Positions 16,152 to 25,700 of a stretch of 33,756 nt of DNA are shown here, in pieces (position 1 is the first letter of the stretch; the number at the start of each line of letters is the position of its first letter). A program made the translations under genes and the position numbers. The notes beneath the pieces are model-generated. The model was not told the origin of the DNA and searched no databases. It saw only the letters and a program-made list of their open reading frames with translations. The stretch covers positions 1 to 33,756 of the forward strand of contig CADBTL010000023.1 of NCBI GenBank assembly GCA_902797575.1. Reading direction: 5' to 3'. The stretch comes from an uncultured bacterium. Lineage in GTDB: Bacteria; Cyanobacteriota; Vampirovibrionia; Gastranaerophilales; Gastranaerophilaceae.

Positions 16152-16481
16152 ATGACTTTGTTATTGTTGGCTATTATTGTTTTTACAACTTTAATTTTAA
16201 TATACAGTATAAAATCTTTGAAAGAAAATATACAAAGGTATCAATATTCTGAATCAAATCAGAACAGGGTTAATGTTGTGTTATCAAATATTCCTGAGAA
16301 CAAAAAAACAGAAGTTTTAAAAATTATTAGGACTTGTATGAACTTAGGATTAAAAGAGGCAAAAGATTTAATAGAAAATTCTGAAAAAATAAACATAAAC
16401 AATGTTGATTATGATTTTGCAATAAATACAAAAAGTAAATTTGAAAGATATGGAGTGACTGTAGATATAGAAATAATTTAG
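16152..16481 (+). CDS. Membrane-anchored protein with a ribosomal L7/L12 C-terminal-like domain
   Basis: 109 residues. Residues 1-19 are one hydrophobic segment ('LLLLAIIVFTTLILIYSI'), which would leave the rest in the cytoplasm or outside. After a short polar linker comes 'VNVVLSNIPENKKTEVLKIIR', then 'LGLKEAKDLIENS' and 'FERYGVTVDIEI'. The middle piece matches the 'GLGLKEAKDLVE' helix of the L7/L12 C-terminal domain nearly residue for residue, and the flanking strand-helix order fits too. It is not L7/L12 itself: there is no N-terminal dimerisation domain. The GGGG before it is 13 bases from the ATG, so the start is less certain. It is 16 bases after the dehydrogenase and 51 before the phosphatidyltransferase. 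Confidence 0.75.
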   Translation: MTLLLLAIIVFTTLILIYSIKSLKENIQRYQYSESNQNRVNVVLSNIPENKKTEVLKIIRTCMNLGLKEAKDLIENSEKININNVDYDFAINTKSKFERYGVTVDIEII

Positions 16482-16532
16482 ATTATAATAAATTTTTATA
16501 TATTATATTTAAAAACAAAAGAGGTAGTTAAA

Positions 16533-17117
16533 ATGGCTAATTTTATTTCAATATTCAGAATATTTATAATGTTTGCAGCTGTATATTTAATATATGCAAT
16601 GCAAGGTAATGCTCAAGCTTATTTGTGGGCATTAATTTTAACAATACTGGCATTTTCTCTTGATGGCTTAGACGGTTACGTTGCAAGAAAGTTTAATGAA
16701 GTTTCAAAATTTGGTGCTCTTCTTGATATTATGGGAGACAGAATAGTTGAAAACACTTATTGGGTTTTATTTGCCGTTATGGGTTGGATAAATATATTAT
16801 TTCCTTTAATTGCGCTCACAAGAGGTTTTGTTACTGACACAATTAGAAGTGCAGCTATGGAAAAAGGATTAACTCCATTTGGCATGCAAAGAAATCCTAT
16901 ATGCAAATGGATAACAGGTTCTAAATTTATGAGAATCAGTTATGCTGTAGCTAAGGTTCTTGCTTTTATTCTTATAATTGCAGCTAAAATACCTAATATT
17001 CCTAATCAAGAAATCATTTGGAATATAGGTTATGGCGCCGCAATATTTGCAATTGTATTCTGCGTAGTTAGAGGTTTGCCTGTAGTTATAGAAGCAAAAA
17101 GAGTTATTGAGGAATAG
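16533..17117 (+). CDS. CDP-alcohol phosphatidyltransferase (PgsA-like)
   Basis: Integral membrane enzyme that moves a phosphatidyl group from CDP-diacylglycerol to an alcohol acceptor in phospholipid synthesis. 194 residues with several hydrophobic segments. The full CDP-alcohol signature D-x2-D-G-x2-A-R-x8-G-x3-D-x3-D is present ('DGLDGYVAR', then 'GALLDIMGD'), at about residues 44-71. Phosphatidylglycerophosphate synthase is the usual bacterial member, but the part after the signature ('GMQRNPICKWITGSKFMR') is not typical of it, so the acceptor alcohol is left open. AAGAGGT lies before the ATG. It lies between the L7/L12-like gene and trmL on the same strand. Confidence 0.87.
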   Translation: MANFISIFRIFIMFAAVYLIYAMQGNAQAYLWALILTILAFSLDGLDGYVARKFNEVSKFGALLDIMGDRIVENTYWVLFAVMGWINILFPLIALTRGFVTDTIRSAAMEKGLTPFGMQRNPICKWITGSKFMRISYAVAKVLAFILIIAAKIPNIPNQEIIWNIGYGAAIFAIVFCVVRGLPVVIEAKRVIEE

Positions 17118-17179
17118 TGTAAAGAAACTAAGTAAGATTACATATCATTATTAAATTAGAGATTTTAAAGGAGTAACTA

Positions 17180-17629
17180 TTGGCAAAAATTAACGTGGTT
17201 TTATATGAACCTGAAATACCAGCTAATACAGGTAATATTGCACGTCTATGCGTATGTACCGGAGCGTCTTTATATCTTGTCGGCAAACTTGGATTTGCTC
17301 TTACAGATAAATACGTTAAACGTGCCGGCATGGACTATTGGCAAAATGTTGATTTGCATAAAATAGATTCAATGGAAGAATTATTTAAAACATTTCCTCA
17401 CGGCAGATTTTTCTATTTAACAACTAAATCTAAGAAAAAATATACGGACATTAAATTTAAAGACGGAGACTTTCTTGTTTTTGGCCCCGAATCAAGAGGA
17501 CTTCCGCAGGAATATGTTACTCAAGAAAGTGCAATAACTTTACCAATGGTAGAAGGACAAAGAAGCCTTAATCTTTCGAATTCTGTTGCCATAACTGTAT
17601 ACGAAGTCATTAGACAAATTGGCTTATAA
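17180..17629 (+). CDS. trmL: tRNA (cytidine/uridine-34-2'-O)-methyltransferase TrmL
   Basis: SPOUT-class methyltransferase that 2'-O-methylates the wobble base of leucine tRNAs. 149 residues, normal for TrmL. Motifs: 'LYEPEIPANTGNIARLC' at the N-terminus (the Asn/Thr-Gly-Asn-Ile core), 'KRAGMDYWQNVDL', 'LVFGPESRGLP' and the knot end 'LPMVEGQRSLNLSNSVAI'. The start is TTG: AAAGGAG lies six bases upstream, and the first ATG inside would cut off the substrate-binding core. Followed directly by a very strong hairpin terminator. Confidence 0.93.
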   Translation: MAKINVVLYEPEIPANTGNIARLCVCTGASLYLVGKLGFALTDKYVKRAGMDYWQNVDLHKIDSMEELFKTFPHGRFFYLTTKSKKKYTDIKFKDGDFLVFGPESRGLPQEYVTQESAITLPMVEGQRSLNLSNSVAITVYEVIRQIGL

Positions 17630-17659
17630 AAAAACGTATCGAAATATCGATACGTTTTT
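17630..17659. terminator. Bidirectional rho-independent terminator (trmL / reverse rubrerythrin)
   Basis: Perfect 13-base stem AAAAACGTATCGA (17630-17642) / TCGATACGTTTTT (17647-17659) with loop AATA. The A-run and T-run at both ends make it work from either strand, and it lies between two convergent genes. Confidence 0.92.
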
Positions 17660-17677
17660 ATGTATTGCTATAATAGA

Positions 17678-18223
17678 TTATTCTCCAAAATATCTTGCTA
17701 ATAATCCATCAAAACCTCTTCCATGACGTGCTTCATCCTTTGCCATTTCATGAACTGTATCGTGAATAGCATCAAGTCCTAGTTCTTTTGCACGTTTTGC
17801 AAGTTTTAGTTTTCCGTCACAAGCACCAAATTCAGCTTCAGCTCTCATTTCTAAGTTTTTCTTAGTTGAATTAGTAAGAACCTCACCTAATAATTCAGCA
17901 AATCTAGAAGCATGATCAGCTTCTTCAAAAGCATATCTTTTGTATGCTTCAGCTATTTCAGGATAACCTTCTCTATCAGCTTGTCTTGACATTGCAAGAT
18001 ACATACCGACTTCTGCACATTCACCGTTAAAGTTTGCTCTTAACCCTTCCATAATTTGCGGATCTAAATCCTTTGCAATACCGACTCTGTGTTCATCTGC
18101 ATATTCTTTATTACCATCTTCTACTTTTGTAAAAACTTCTTTTACTGCACCACATACAGGACAAGTCTCAGGTGCTTCACCTTCTACCGTATAACCACAT
18201 ACTGAGCATACAAATTTTGCCAT
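17678..18223 (-). CDS. Reverse rubrerythrin (rubredoxin domain first)
   Basis: Cytosolic peroxide/oxygen-scavenging protein of anaerobes, using NAD(P)H through a reductase. 181 residues. The N-terminal rubredoxin site is Cys6/Cys9 and Cys21/Cys24 ('CSVCG', 'CPVCG'). The C-terminal four-helix diiron domain shows '[10 protein letters not shown]', '[10 protein letters not shown]', '[10 protein letters not shown]' and '[10 protein letters not shown]', giving the Glu/His ligands. Domain order is reversed relative to classical rubrerythrin, as in clostridial revRbr. It stands alone with a near-consensus promoter and a good ribosome binding site (AAAGGGAG). It points to an anaerobe that meets occasional oxygen. 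Confidence 0.93.
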   Translation of the reverse strand: MAKFVCSVCGYTVEGEAPETCPVCGAVKEVFTKVEDGNKEYADEHRVGIAKDLDPQIMEGLRANFNGECAEVGMYLAMSRQADREGYPEIAEAYKRYAFEEADHASRFAELLGEVLTNSTKKNLEMRAEAEFGACDGKLKLAKRAKELGLDAIHDTVHEMAKDEARHGRGFDGLLARYFGE

Positions 18224-18258
18224 AACATTATCTCCCTTTCTAATAAGTACACAAATGG

Positions 18259-18287
18259 ATTATAACACAGACAGCATACTTGGACAA
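18259..18287 (-). promoter_or_regulatory. Strong sigma70-type promoter of reverse rubrerythrin
   Basis: Minus strand: TTGTCC (18287-18282), 17-base spacer, perfect TATAAT (18264-18259). The start codon lies about 35 bases downstream. No clear PerR-type inverted repeat was seen. Confidence 0.8.
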
Positions 18288-18377
18288 TACATATTTTATA
18301 AATTTTGTAATAATTCTATTTTATCTGTTATTGTGGTATAAAAATATTGGAATCTGTTTAAAAAGAAAGAACAAATA

Positions 18378-19625
18378 ATGACAAATCCATTAAAATACAC
18401 ATGCTTATTTGGCGGAGGAGCGATAAGAGGGCTAGCTTACATAGGAACAATTCGTGCTTTGGAAGAATTAAATATTGAATACGATATCATAGGCGGTTCT
18501 TCTGTTGGAGCTATTATTGCAGCACTCCTTGCTTGCGGATACAAATCTTATGAATTGGAAAACTTTTTTATGAAAGTTAATTTCGATTTATTTAAAGATA
18601 TTCATTTAGGTTTCGGTAAATCTTTTGCTCTTTCTAAAGGCGAAATATTTCTGGATTGGTTGAATGAATTGCTAAAAAACAAAGTAACAAATGTAAAAGG
18701 CAGAAATATTACGTTTAAAGATATTGAAAAAGATCTTGTTATTATAACAACTGATATTAAACATTTTTGTTCACATGAATTTTCAAAAGAAAAAACTCCG
18801 GATTTTGAAGTAGCTCAGGCCATTAAAATTTCATCAAGCATGCCCGGACTAATGGCTCCATATGAATTAAACGGAGCTTCTCTTGTTGATGGAGATTTAC
18901 AAAAAGCTTCACCAATGTGGAGATTATCTGATTCTCTGAATAATTCTGAAAGCAGAATTTTAGAATTCAGATTGGAAGGCGATTACAATAAAAATGATAA
19001 CAATCCAATTTCTTTTATAAATACAATCTATAGCTGTGTAACAGATGTTGCAACGGAATTTGTGACAGACATGTTTGGTCAGAATGACAGATATGACTGC
19101 ATTACAATAAATGCAGGCGATATATTTTTTGCCGATTTTAACCTAAGCAAAGATGCCAGAAGAAAACTTATCAACAGCGGGTATGACCAAACTATGAAAT
19201 ACTTTAAAGAAATTTTACCTTCAAAAAAAGAAAAAATTACAAACGTTTACTCTAAAATATCTAAATTCCTAAAAAATAGTAAAAAGGGGTTAAAAGCAAA
19301 AAATGTAGAAGAAGCTGAATGGTGGATTGGCGATATATTTATACTTATGTGTGAAAACAAAGAAATAATTGACCCAAATATTTATGCTAAAATAGTAAAT
19401 TTAAAAAATGAATTAGTAGAAAACAAATCTACATTGCTGTTTTTCTACACAAGATTTAAAAATTCAAAAATATTAGAAGAACTTTATAATGATGTTATCA
19501 TAACGATAGATACAAGAATTGCCGAAAGCAAATTATATTTACGAGCAATAAAATCAGAAGAATGCTCCGATGAAAAAGAACAAAATGTCAATAATGACGA
19601 AGTTCATACTTCGTGTATAGATTAA
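18378..19625 (+). CDS. Patatin-like phospholipase
   Basis: Serine lipase/acyl hydrolase of the patatin family. Oxyanion loop 'GGGAIRG' (12-18), nucleophile elbow 'GSSVG' with Ser42, and catalytic Asp171 in 'LVDGDL'; the Ser-Asp dyad is complete. 'SSSMPGLMAPYEL' lies where the family has its conserved S-x-x-x-P-x-x-F/L-x-P. No signal peptide is seen, so it is cytosolic unless exported by another route. The catalytic domain ends near 285; the last 130 residues are helical, charged and of no family I recognise. Monocistronic in appearance: 95 bases separate it from the next gene. Confidence 0.87.
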   Translation: MTNPLKYTCLFGGGAIRGLAYIGTIRALEELNIEYDIIGGSSVGAIIAALLACGYKSYELENFFMKVNFDLFKDIHLGFGKSFALSKGEIFLDWLNELLKNKVTNVKGRNITFKDIEKDLVIITTDIKHFCSHEFSKEKTPDFEVAQAIKISSSMPGLMAPYELNGASLVDGDLQKASPMWRLSDSLNNSESRILEFRLEGDYNKNDNNPISFINTIYSCVTDVATEFVTDMFGQNDRYDCITINAGDIFFADFNLSKDARRKLINSGYDQTMKYFKEILPSKKEKITNVYSKISKFLKNSKKGLKAKNVEEAEWWIGDIFILMCENKEIIDPNIYAKIVNLKNELVENKSTLLFFYTRFKNSKILEELYNDVIITIDTRIAESKLYLRAIKSEECSDEKEQNVNNDEVHTSCID

Positions 19626-19719
19626 CAATTCTTTACATTATTTGTTAACAAATTTGCACGGGCTTTGTTTTTATGCTACTTCTATAATAAGATAGTGTAT
19701 TTTTAATTAGTGAGGAGTT

Positions 19720-20280
19720 ATGAAAAGTACAACGCTGAAGAGATCAAATATCACAAAAGAAAGAATTGCAATGATGGAAGCTCTGGAAAGATATAACAGA
19801 GAACATCAAGATGAAGATTTCTACAGAAAACAAACAAAAAGCCGTGAGTTAGATGCTTTATGGCAAACATTAGGTGTTGCTACTAAAAATCGAAAGAATG
19901 AAAAGGCTCCTCAAGTATATTTTGTAATAGGACTTATTGCAGGAGTTATTATCACATTGTTGATAACAACATTTGTAAGCCTTCTTATAAATATATCAAC
20001 TCCGAAGGAAGATGCCGTTCCAAAAATTAAACCGGCTCAAACAGAAAATGCTAAATTTAGATTTATTCCTGCTGATAACATCAAAGAAACTCCTGTATCT
20101 GCAATTATAAATGAAGAATATACCGTTAAAGAAGGTGATACTTTAGAAAGTATTGTCATCAGATTTTATGGTTCATTTAGCATGGATAAGGTTAATTTAA
20201 TTCAAGAAGCTAATAAAATGGCAAATCCTAATGCGTTATCAATTGGGCAGAAATTAATAATTCCTGTTAATAAAGGATAG
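19720..20280 (+). CDS. Single-pass membrane protein with C-terminal LysM domain
   Basis: 186 residues. Residues 1-65 are charged and probably cytoplasmic, then one membrane segment ('VIGLIAGVIITLLITTFVSLLI', about 68-89, given here as the core 'GLIAGVIITLLITTF'). After a linker comes a LysM domain at about 137-184 ('YTVKEGDTLESIVIRFYG', 'NPNALSIGQKLIIPV'), which binds the N-acetylglucosamine part of peptidoglycan. It would therefore tie membrane to cell wall, facing outward. GAGGAG stands just before the ATG and a perfect TATAAT (19683-19688) lies upstream without a clear -35. It precedes radA by 84 bases. Confidence 0.8.
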   Translation: MKSTTLKRSNITKERIAMMEALERYNREHQDEDFYRKQTKSRELDALWQTLGVATKNRKNEKAPQVYFVIGLIAGVIITLLITTFVSLLINISTPKEDAVPKIKPAQTENAKFRFIPADNIKETPVSAIINEEYTVKEGDTLESIVIRFYGSFSMDKVNLIQEANKMANPNALSIGQKLIIPVNKG

Positions 20281-20364
20281 TTAACAAAATAAAAAGAAAT
20301 TTAATATCAGTTCCAAGAATAGCATGTTATGTAGCTTGGATTTGGTGTTTTGTGGAAAAATTTT

Positions 20365-21744
20365 ATGGCAAAAGTTAAATCTAAATATGTATGTCAAAAT
20401 TGCGGATATGAAACAGCCGGATATCTTGGGAAATGTCCTGAATGTAGTTCTTGGGGATCGTTTGTAGAAGAACTTAGTGAAACTTTTCAAAAAAAAGAAT
20501 CGATTATAGAATTAAATGATACATTTCCTCCAATGAAACTATCTGAAATAGAAATGAATTCAGAAATCCGTTTTACCACCAATATTTCTGAATTTGACAG
20601 AGTTTTAGGGGGTGGTATAGTACAAGGTTCATTGGTTTTAATAGCTGGAGACCCGGGTATTGGCAAATCTACTATACTTTTGCAAACTTCAGGAGAATTG
20701 TGCAAACAAGGTAAAAGTGTTTTGTATATATCAGCAGAAGAATCCGCAAGCCAAGTAAAGCTTCGTGCAGAGCGTTTAGGAGTTAAATCAGATAATCTGT
20801 ACATATACCCGCAGACAAATTTAGAACTGATAAAAAAGCACATTGAGGCATTAAAACCTGATTTAGTGATTATTGATAGTATTCAAGCTATTTATACATC
20901 GCTCATTCAAAGCTCCGCCGGAAGTGTATCACAGATTAGAGAATGCTGTAACTCTTTAATGCAAATATCAAAAACACAAAATGTTTCTGTTATAGTAATC
21001 GGACATGTTACAAAAGAAGGTAACATAGCAGGACCAAAAGTATTAGAGCATATGGTAGATGCCGTAATTCAATTTGAAGGAGATAAATATAAAACATACC
21101 GCATTTTAAGATCTATAAAAAATAGATTTGGAAATACGTCTGAAGTTGGAATTTTTGAAATGAGATCAAACGGACTTGCAGAAGTTATCAATCCAAGCGA
21201 ATTATTTTTAAAAGAATACAATCAAACTCAAACTCCAGGAAGCACCATTATTGTTACAAGTGAAGGAACAAGACCTTTGCTGGTAGAAATACAAGCTTTG
21301 GTCGGAACAACTCCTTATCCGGCACCACGAAGAGTTGCAAATGGTGTTGATACCGGTAGAGTGCTGCAGATATTGGCAGTTTTGGAAAAAAGAATCGGGC
21401 TCAATTTGTCAAAACAAGACGTATACGTAAATGTAATCGGCGGAATTGATGTAAACGAACCTGCCGCAGATTTAGGTATAGCACTAGCTATAGTAACCTG
21501 CGTAAGAGATGTTGTTTTTGATATGCAAACCGCAATTGTTGGAGAGTTAGGTTTATCAGGAGAAATTAGAGCAGTTAATCATATAGAAAAACGTATTAAC
21601 GAAGCTCAAAAACTCGGTTTTAAAAGAATTATAATTCCGGCGGCTAACAATATAGAAGAAAATATTGAAGGAATTGAAATAGTTAAAGTACAAAGAATAT
21701 TAGAAGCAATAACTCGTGGTATAAGAAGTACACAGAAAGGATAA
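20365..21744 (+). CDS. radA: DNA repair protein RadA
   Basis: ATPase of the RecA superfamily that helps process recombination intermediates and drives branch migration. 459 residues, normal length. N-terminal zinc finger 'CQNCG...GKCPEC' (Cys10, 13, 24, 27), Walker A 'GDPGIGKST' (Lys101), Walker B region 'LVIIDSIQ', the RadA-specific 'KNRFG' motif, and a C-terminal Lon-protease-like domain ('VNVIGGIDVNEPAADLGIALAI' region, shown as 'GGIDVNEPAADLG', and 'GELGLSGEIRAV'). ATG 20365 gives the canonical start; a TTG five codons earlier is possible. A CCAAG/CTTGG inverted pair lies 20-50 bases upstream. The next gene starts five bases after the stop. Confidence 0.95.
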   Translation: MAKVKSKYVCQNCGYETAGYLGKCPECSSWGSFVEELSETFQKKESIIELNDTFPPMKLSEIEMNSEIRFTTNISEFDRVLGGGIVQGSLVLIAGDPGIGKSTILLQTSGELCKQGKSVLYISAEESASQVKLRAERLGVKSDNLYIYPQTNLELIKKHIEALKPDLVIIDSIQAIYTSLIQSSAGSVSQIRECCNSLMQISKTQNVSVIVIGHVTKEGNIAGPKVLEHMVDAVIQFEGDKYKTYRILRSIKNRFGNTSEVGIFEMRSNGLAEVINPSELFLKEYNQTQTPGSTIIVTSEGTRPLLVEIQALVGTTPYPAPRRVANGVDTGRVLQILAVLEKRIGLNLSKQDVYVNVIGGIDVNEPAADLGIALAIVTCVRDVVFDMQTAIVGELGLSGEIRAVNHIEKRINEAQKLGFKRIIIPAANNIEENIEGIEIVKVQRILEAITRGIRSTQKG

Positions 21745-21749
21745 CAAGC

Positions 21750-22583
21750 TTGATTATTGATTCTCATACGCACTATGGATATAACTCAGCTTGGGGAAAT
21801 TATTCTCCTGAATTTGTTACCGGCGTAATAGGAGATAATGTTGATTATGCAATATGCTCGAATTTGGAAGGAATTGACGCAGTTCAGGTGAAAAGCGAAC
21901 TTGATTGCAATCTGGATATGATAAAAGTCGCAAAAAAATACAAAAAATTATTACCACTGGCTGTTTGTCAACCGAATAAAGAGTTAGATAACCACGTAAT
22001 GAAGTATTTATTATCAGAGTACCCGCAATTCATAGGATTAAAATTTCATCCTGAATGTATGAAACTTCCGGCAGATTCTTCAAAGTATGATATGTATTTA
22101 AAACTTGCAAGAGAATTCAAAAAACCTTGTTTATTCCATTCCGGTCATATAAAGTCAAGGTTTTCTTCACCAAAACTTATCTATAAAAAAGCATGCGAAT
22201 TTCCTGATGTTCCAATCATTCTCGGTCATCTTTCAACAGGTCCCAAAGAATCTCATCAAGCTGCAACTGAGATTATGATTGATTCCATAGAGCATGAAAG
22301 AGCAACTTTATTTTGTGATATATCATGGATGGATTTTGGCACAGGAAATATGGATGATGTTATATATCTTATTGAAAAACTCAGAAATACTGCAAAGGGT
22401 GATTATACAAATCGTATCTTATGGGCATCAGACGTTCCGGTTGGAGACTTTAATCAAACAAACGAATTGTACCGAAAGAATCTTGATAATTTTAGAGTTA
22501 AAATTGCTTCTTATTTTAAAGACGACAAACTGCTGCAAAATCTGTTATATTTTAATGTTAGGGACTTGTATAAATTATACTAG
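21750..22583 (+). CDS. Metal-dependent hydrolase of the amidohydrolase superfamily
   Basis: 277 residues, TIM-barrel hydrolase. Metal ligand marks: 'DSHTH' (His6, His8), 'GLKFHPE', 'CLFHSGH' and 'ILGHLSTG', and a late Asp in 'ILWASDVP'. This layout fits the amidohydrolase-related (PF04909-like) branch; TatD-type DNases are a more distant alternative. The substrate is unknown. The start is TTG with AAAGGA eight bases upstream; it gives the HxH motif at the proper place. Five bases after radA, so co-transcribed with it. The plus-strand gap that follows contains the smc promoter. Confidence 0.8.
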   Translation: MIIDSHTHYGYNSAWGNYSPEFVTGVIGDNVDYAICSNLEGIDAVQVKSELDCNLDMIKVAKKYKKLLPLAVCQPNKELDNHVMKYLLSEYPQFIGLKFHPECMKLPADSSKYDMYLKLAREFKKPCLFHSGHIKSRFSSPKLIYKKACEFPDVPIILGHLSTGPKESHQAATEIMIDSIEHERATLFCDISWMDFGTGNMDDVIYLIEKLRNTAKGDYTNRILWASDVPVGDFNQTNELYRKNLDNFRVKIASYFKDDKLLQNLLYFNVRDLYKLY

Positions 22584-22683
22584 CAGTTTTTCAGATTGAG
22601 AGATAAATAAAAATTTGTCATTTTTCAATTTGTTACGCAGTTTCTTTTATCAAAACAAAACATACTTCATACTCTGTAACACA

Positions 22684-22712
22684 TTGACACTAGCTTATTC
22701 TTAGGCTTTAAT
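22684..22712 (+). promoter_or_regulatory. smc: smc promoter
   Basis: Perfect -35 TTGACA (22684-22689), 17-base spacer, TTTAAT (22707-22712), about 40 bases before the smc start at 22754. Confidence 0.75.
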
Positions 22713-22753
22713 ATATGTATATATACTTTGGGAAGAGAATCTTTAGGAATATT

Positions 22754-25700
22754 ATGTACATAAAGCAGTTAGAAATTGACAATTTCAAGTCATTTGCTAA
22801 TAAAGTCGAAATACCTATGTTAAAAGGGTTTACAACCATTTCCGGCCCGAATGGTTCAGGTAAAAGCACTATTATAGATAGTATACTGTTTGCTTTGGGA
22901 CTTTCTACAAGCAGGACTTTAAGAGCAGAAAAGTTATTTCATTTAATTTCCACTTATAATAAAAGAAATGAAGCTTTTGTAAAAGTTACTTTTGGAGATA
23001 CAGAAAAAGGAGATTTTTCAGTAGCAAGAAAAATTCGTAAAACTTCTCAAGGGCAGTTTAATAGTGTGTATTATATAGACAATAAAATTGTGACACTTTC
23101 TGATGTTCATGCACTGCTGGAAAAACACAACATAACCCCTAACAGCTACAACGTAGTAATGCAGGGAGATGTTACAACAATAACTTCGTGTACTCCTACC
23201 GAAAGAAGAAAAGTAATAGATGAAATCGCCGGAGTAGCGGATTTTGACCGTCGTATAGAACAGGCTACTTCAGAATTGGAAACAGTCGAAAAACGAGTTG
23301 TCAACTCTACTCTTATTCTCAATGAAGTCAATACTCGTTTAGAACAACTTAAAGAAGAAAAAGAAGTTGCTCTTAAATATCAAAAATTGAAAGACGAAAA
23401 AACAAGTTTAGAAAGTCAAATAAATACAGTAAAATTTTTTGAAATAAAAAGAAATTTAGAAAAAGCTCATGAAAATATTTTAGAATTTACTAAAAAGAAA
23501 AAAGAAGAAGAAATTAAGTCAAAAGACCTTGAAGAAAGATTAAAACTTATAAAAGAAAAGTATGAAGAATTATCCTCTACAATAAAAGAAAAGGGTGAAG
23601 GTCATCAGCTTGAGCTTAAACAAAAAGCCGAAGAAATAAAGGGTTCTATAGACAGAAAAAATGCTTCTATTGATTATGCGGATAAACAAATTCAGTCAAA
23701 TCTAAAGACAATAGAAAATACAAAAAACGGAATTGAAGTCCAAGAAGGAAAGATTAAAGATAGTGAACTAAAAATTCAGTTAAAACAAGAACAAATTGTC
23801 GGCATTGACAAAAACATTACAGAACAAAAAGCTATTTTGCATAAAATCTTAGAAGATATGTCAGGGCTTAATGAAACAGCAGAAAAACACCTTGAAAAAC
23901 GCAACACATTAAGAAAAGAACTGGAAGAATATCAGGATAAAGAAACAAAGATTATACAGAAACAAGCTCCATTAGAATCTGAACTTTCTTCGAAGAAAAA
24001 AGCAATTGAAGATGCAAAAGTGAAGCTAAAAGAACTTGAAGAATTTAAGACTAATTATGAAGATAATAAATCCTCAAAACAACTTTTAATAGAACAATTA
24101 GAAAAAGAAGTTGACGATTTTAAACTTATCCTTAAGAATACTTTGTATGAACTGGATAAGACTAAAAATGAAATCACAGATCTTGAATATGACATTCAGG
24201 CGGCAAGTAAAAAATTATACTTACTTGAGGCAACTAAGAATGCAAATGAAGAAGCCAATCTTGGACGTGCCGTTGATACTGTTATGAATGCAAAACTAAG
24301 AGGTGTTCATGCTCCGTTAATGAAACTCGGACAAGTAGATGAAGAATATTCTACAGCATTAGGAATCGCCGTTGGCGGTAGAATGGCACACATTGTTGTT
24401 GATGATGAACACGTAGCTGCAACTTGTATCGAATTATTAAAATCTGCAAGTGCAGGACGTGCAACATTTGTTCCTTTAAATAAAATTGTCAAATGCCCAA
24501 CAAGTTTAAATTTGCCAAAAGACAAGGGTGTTATAGATTTTGCTATAAATCTTATAGATTTTGATGACGAATATCTTAATGCTTTTTATTATGCTGTAGG
24601 TGATACTCTTGTCGTTGAAGACAGAGAAACAGCACATAAATTAATCGGTAAATACAGAATGGTTACATTATCAGGAGATTTATTCGAAAAATCAGGCTCA
24701 ATAACAGGCGGTGCTATTAAGAAGACAGAACTGAAATTTGCCCAAAATTCAGATACAGAAATAGATGCATACAAATTAAAAGTAAAAGAATTAGAACAAA
24801 AACGAACAGATTTAATAACCAAACGTAATAATCTGGAAAATAAAATGGAAGATGTTAGAAGTAAAAATACCGCTTCTACGACTGAACTAAGCAAGGCAAA
24901 ACTTGAACTCAACAACTTTGATACAATGTTTGCAAATGTAAAACAAAACTTTGATGAAAAAGTTGCATTTATAAAAAATACAGAACCTGAAATTACTGCA
25001 ATAGAAAAATCACTGGATAAATTGGAAGAAGAACATATTGAGCTTTCAGATAAAATGACAAACGTTCAAACAGCTATTCAAGAGATAGAAAAGCTTATGA
25101 ACGATACCGATTTAAAAGATTTAAAGGAAAAAACCGCCGGTGTTGAAGCGGAAATCAAACGTTATGAAAAAAATAAAGCAGATGCTAATAACGAAATTGA
25201 CGGTTTGCATCAAATGATAGAGTTCTTTAAAACTACAATAAAGACTCACAATGAAACAATATCACATTCATTGGAAAATAATAGAGAACTTTCTCTTGAT
25301 AAGTCAAAATTTACGGAAGAGATTAAAGGACTAAATGAGCAATTAGAAGTATTAGAAGTTCAAATAAAAGAGATAACCGATAAACTCGGAGAATTGCTAA
25401 AACAAAGAGATGATATTAATAAAGATATTATTGATTTAGAGACAAAAAAGAACCTTCAGGTTTCTGAGATAGACAGAATAGCTGAACAGATAGAATCTTT
25501 TAAATCGCGCAGAAGAGAGTTGGAACCACAACTTGAAGAGACAAGAAATGTATTAACAGATGCAGGTGTAAATATAAACGAACTTACTCCTGTTGAAATG
25601 TCTATTGACGAAATTACAAACCGTATTCAAAGATTACAAAAGCGTATGGATGAGCTTGGTGCCGTAAATATGAAAGCACTTGAAGACTACGAAGTTGTAT

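Noticed and set aside
22294-22599. 101-codon plus-strand frame overlapping the amidohydrolase gene
   Set aside because: Out-of-frame shadow, Ile/Leu/Cys-rich, without ribosome binding site.
24307-24915. Minus-strand frames inside smc
   Set aside because: Shadows of the SMC hinge and coiled-coil coding region; low-complexity Ser/Leu translations.
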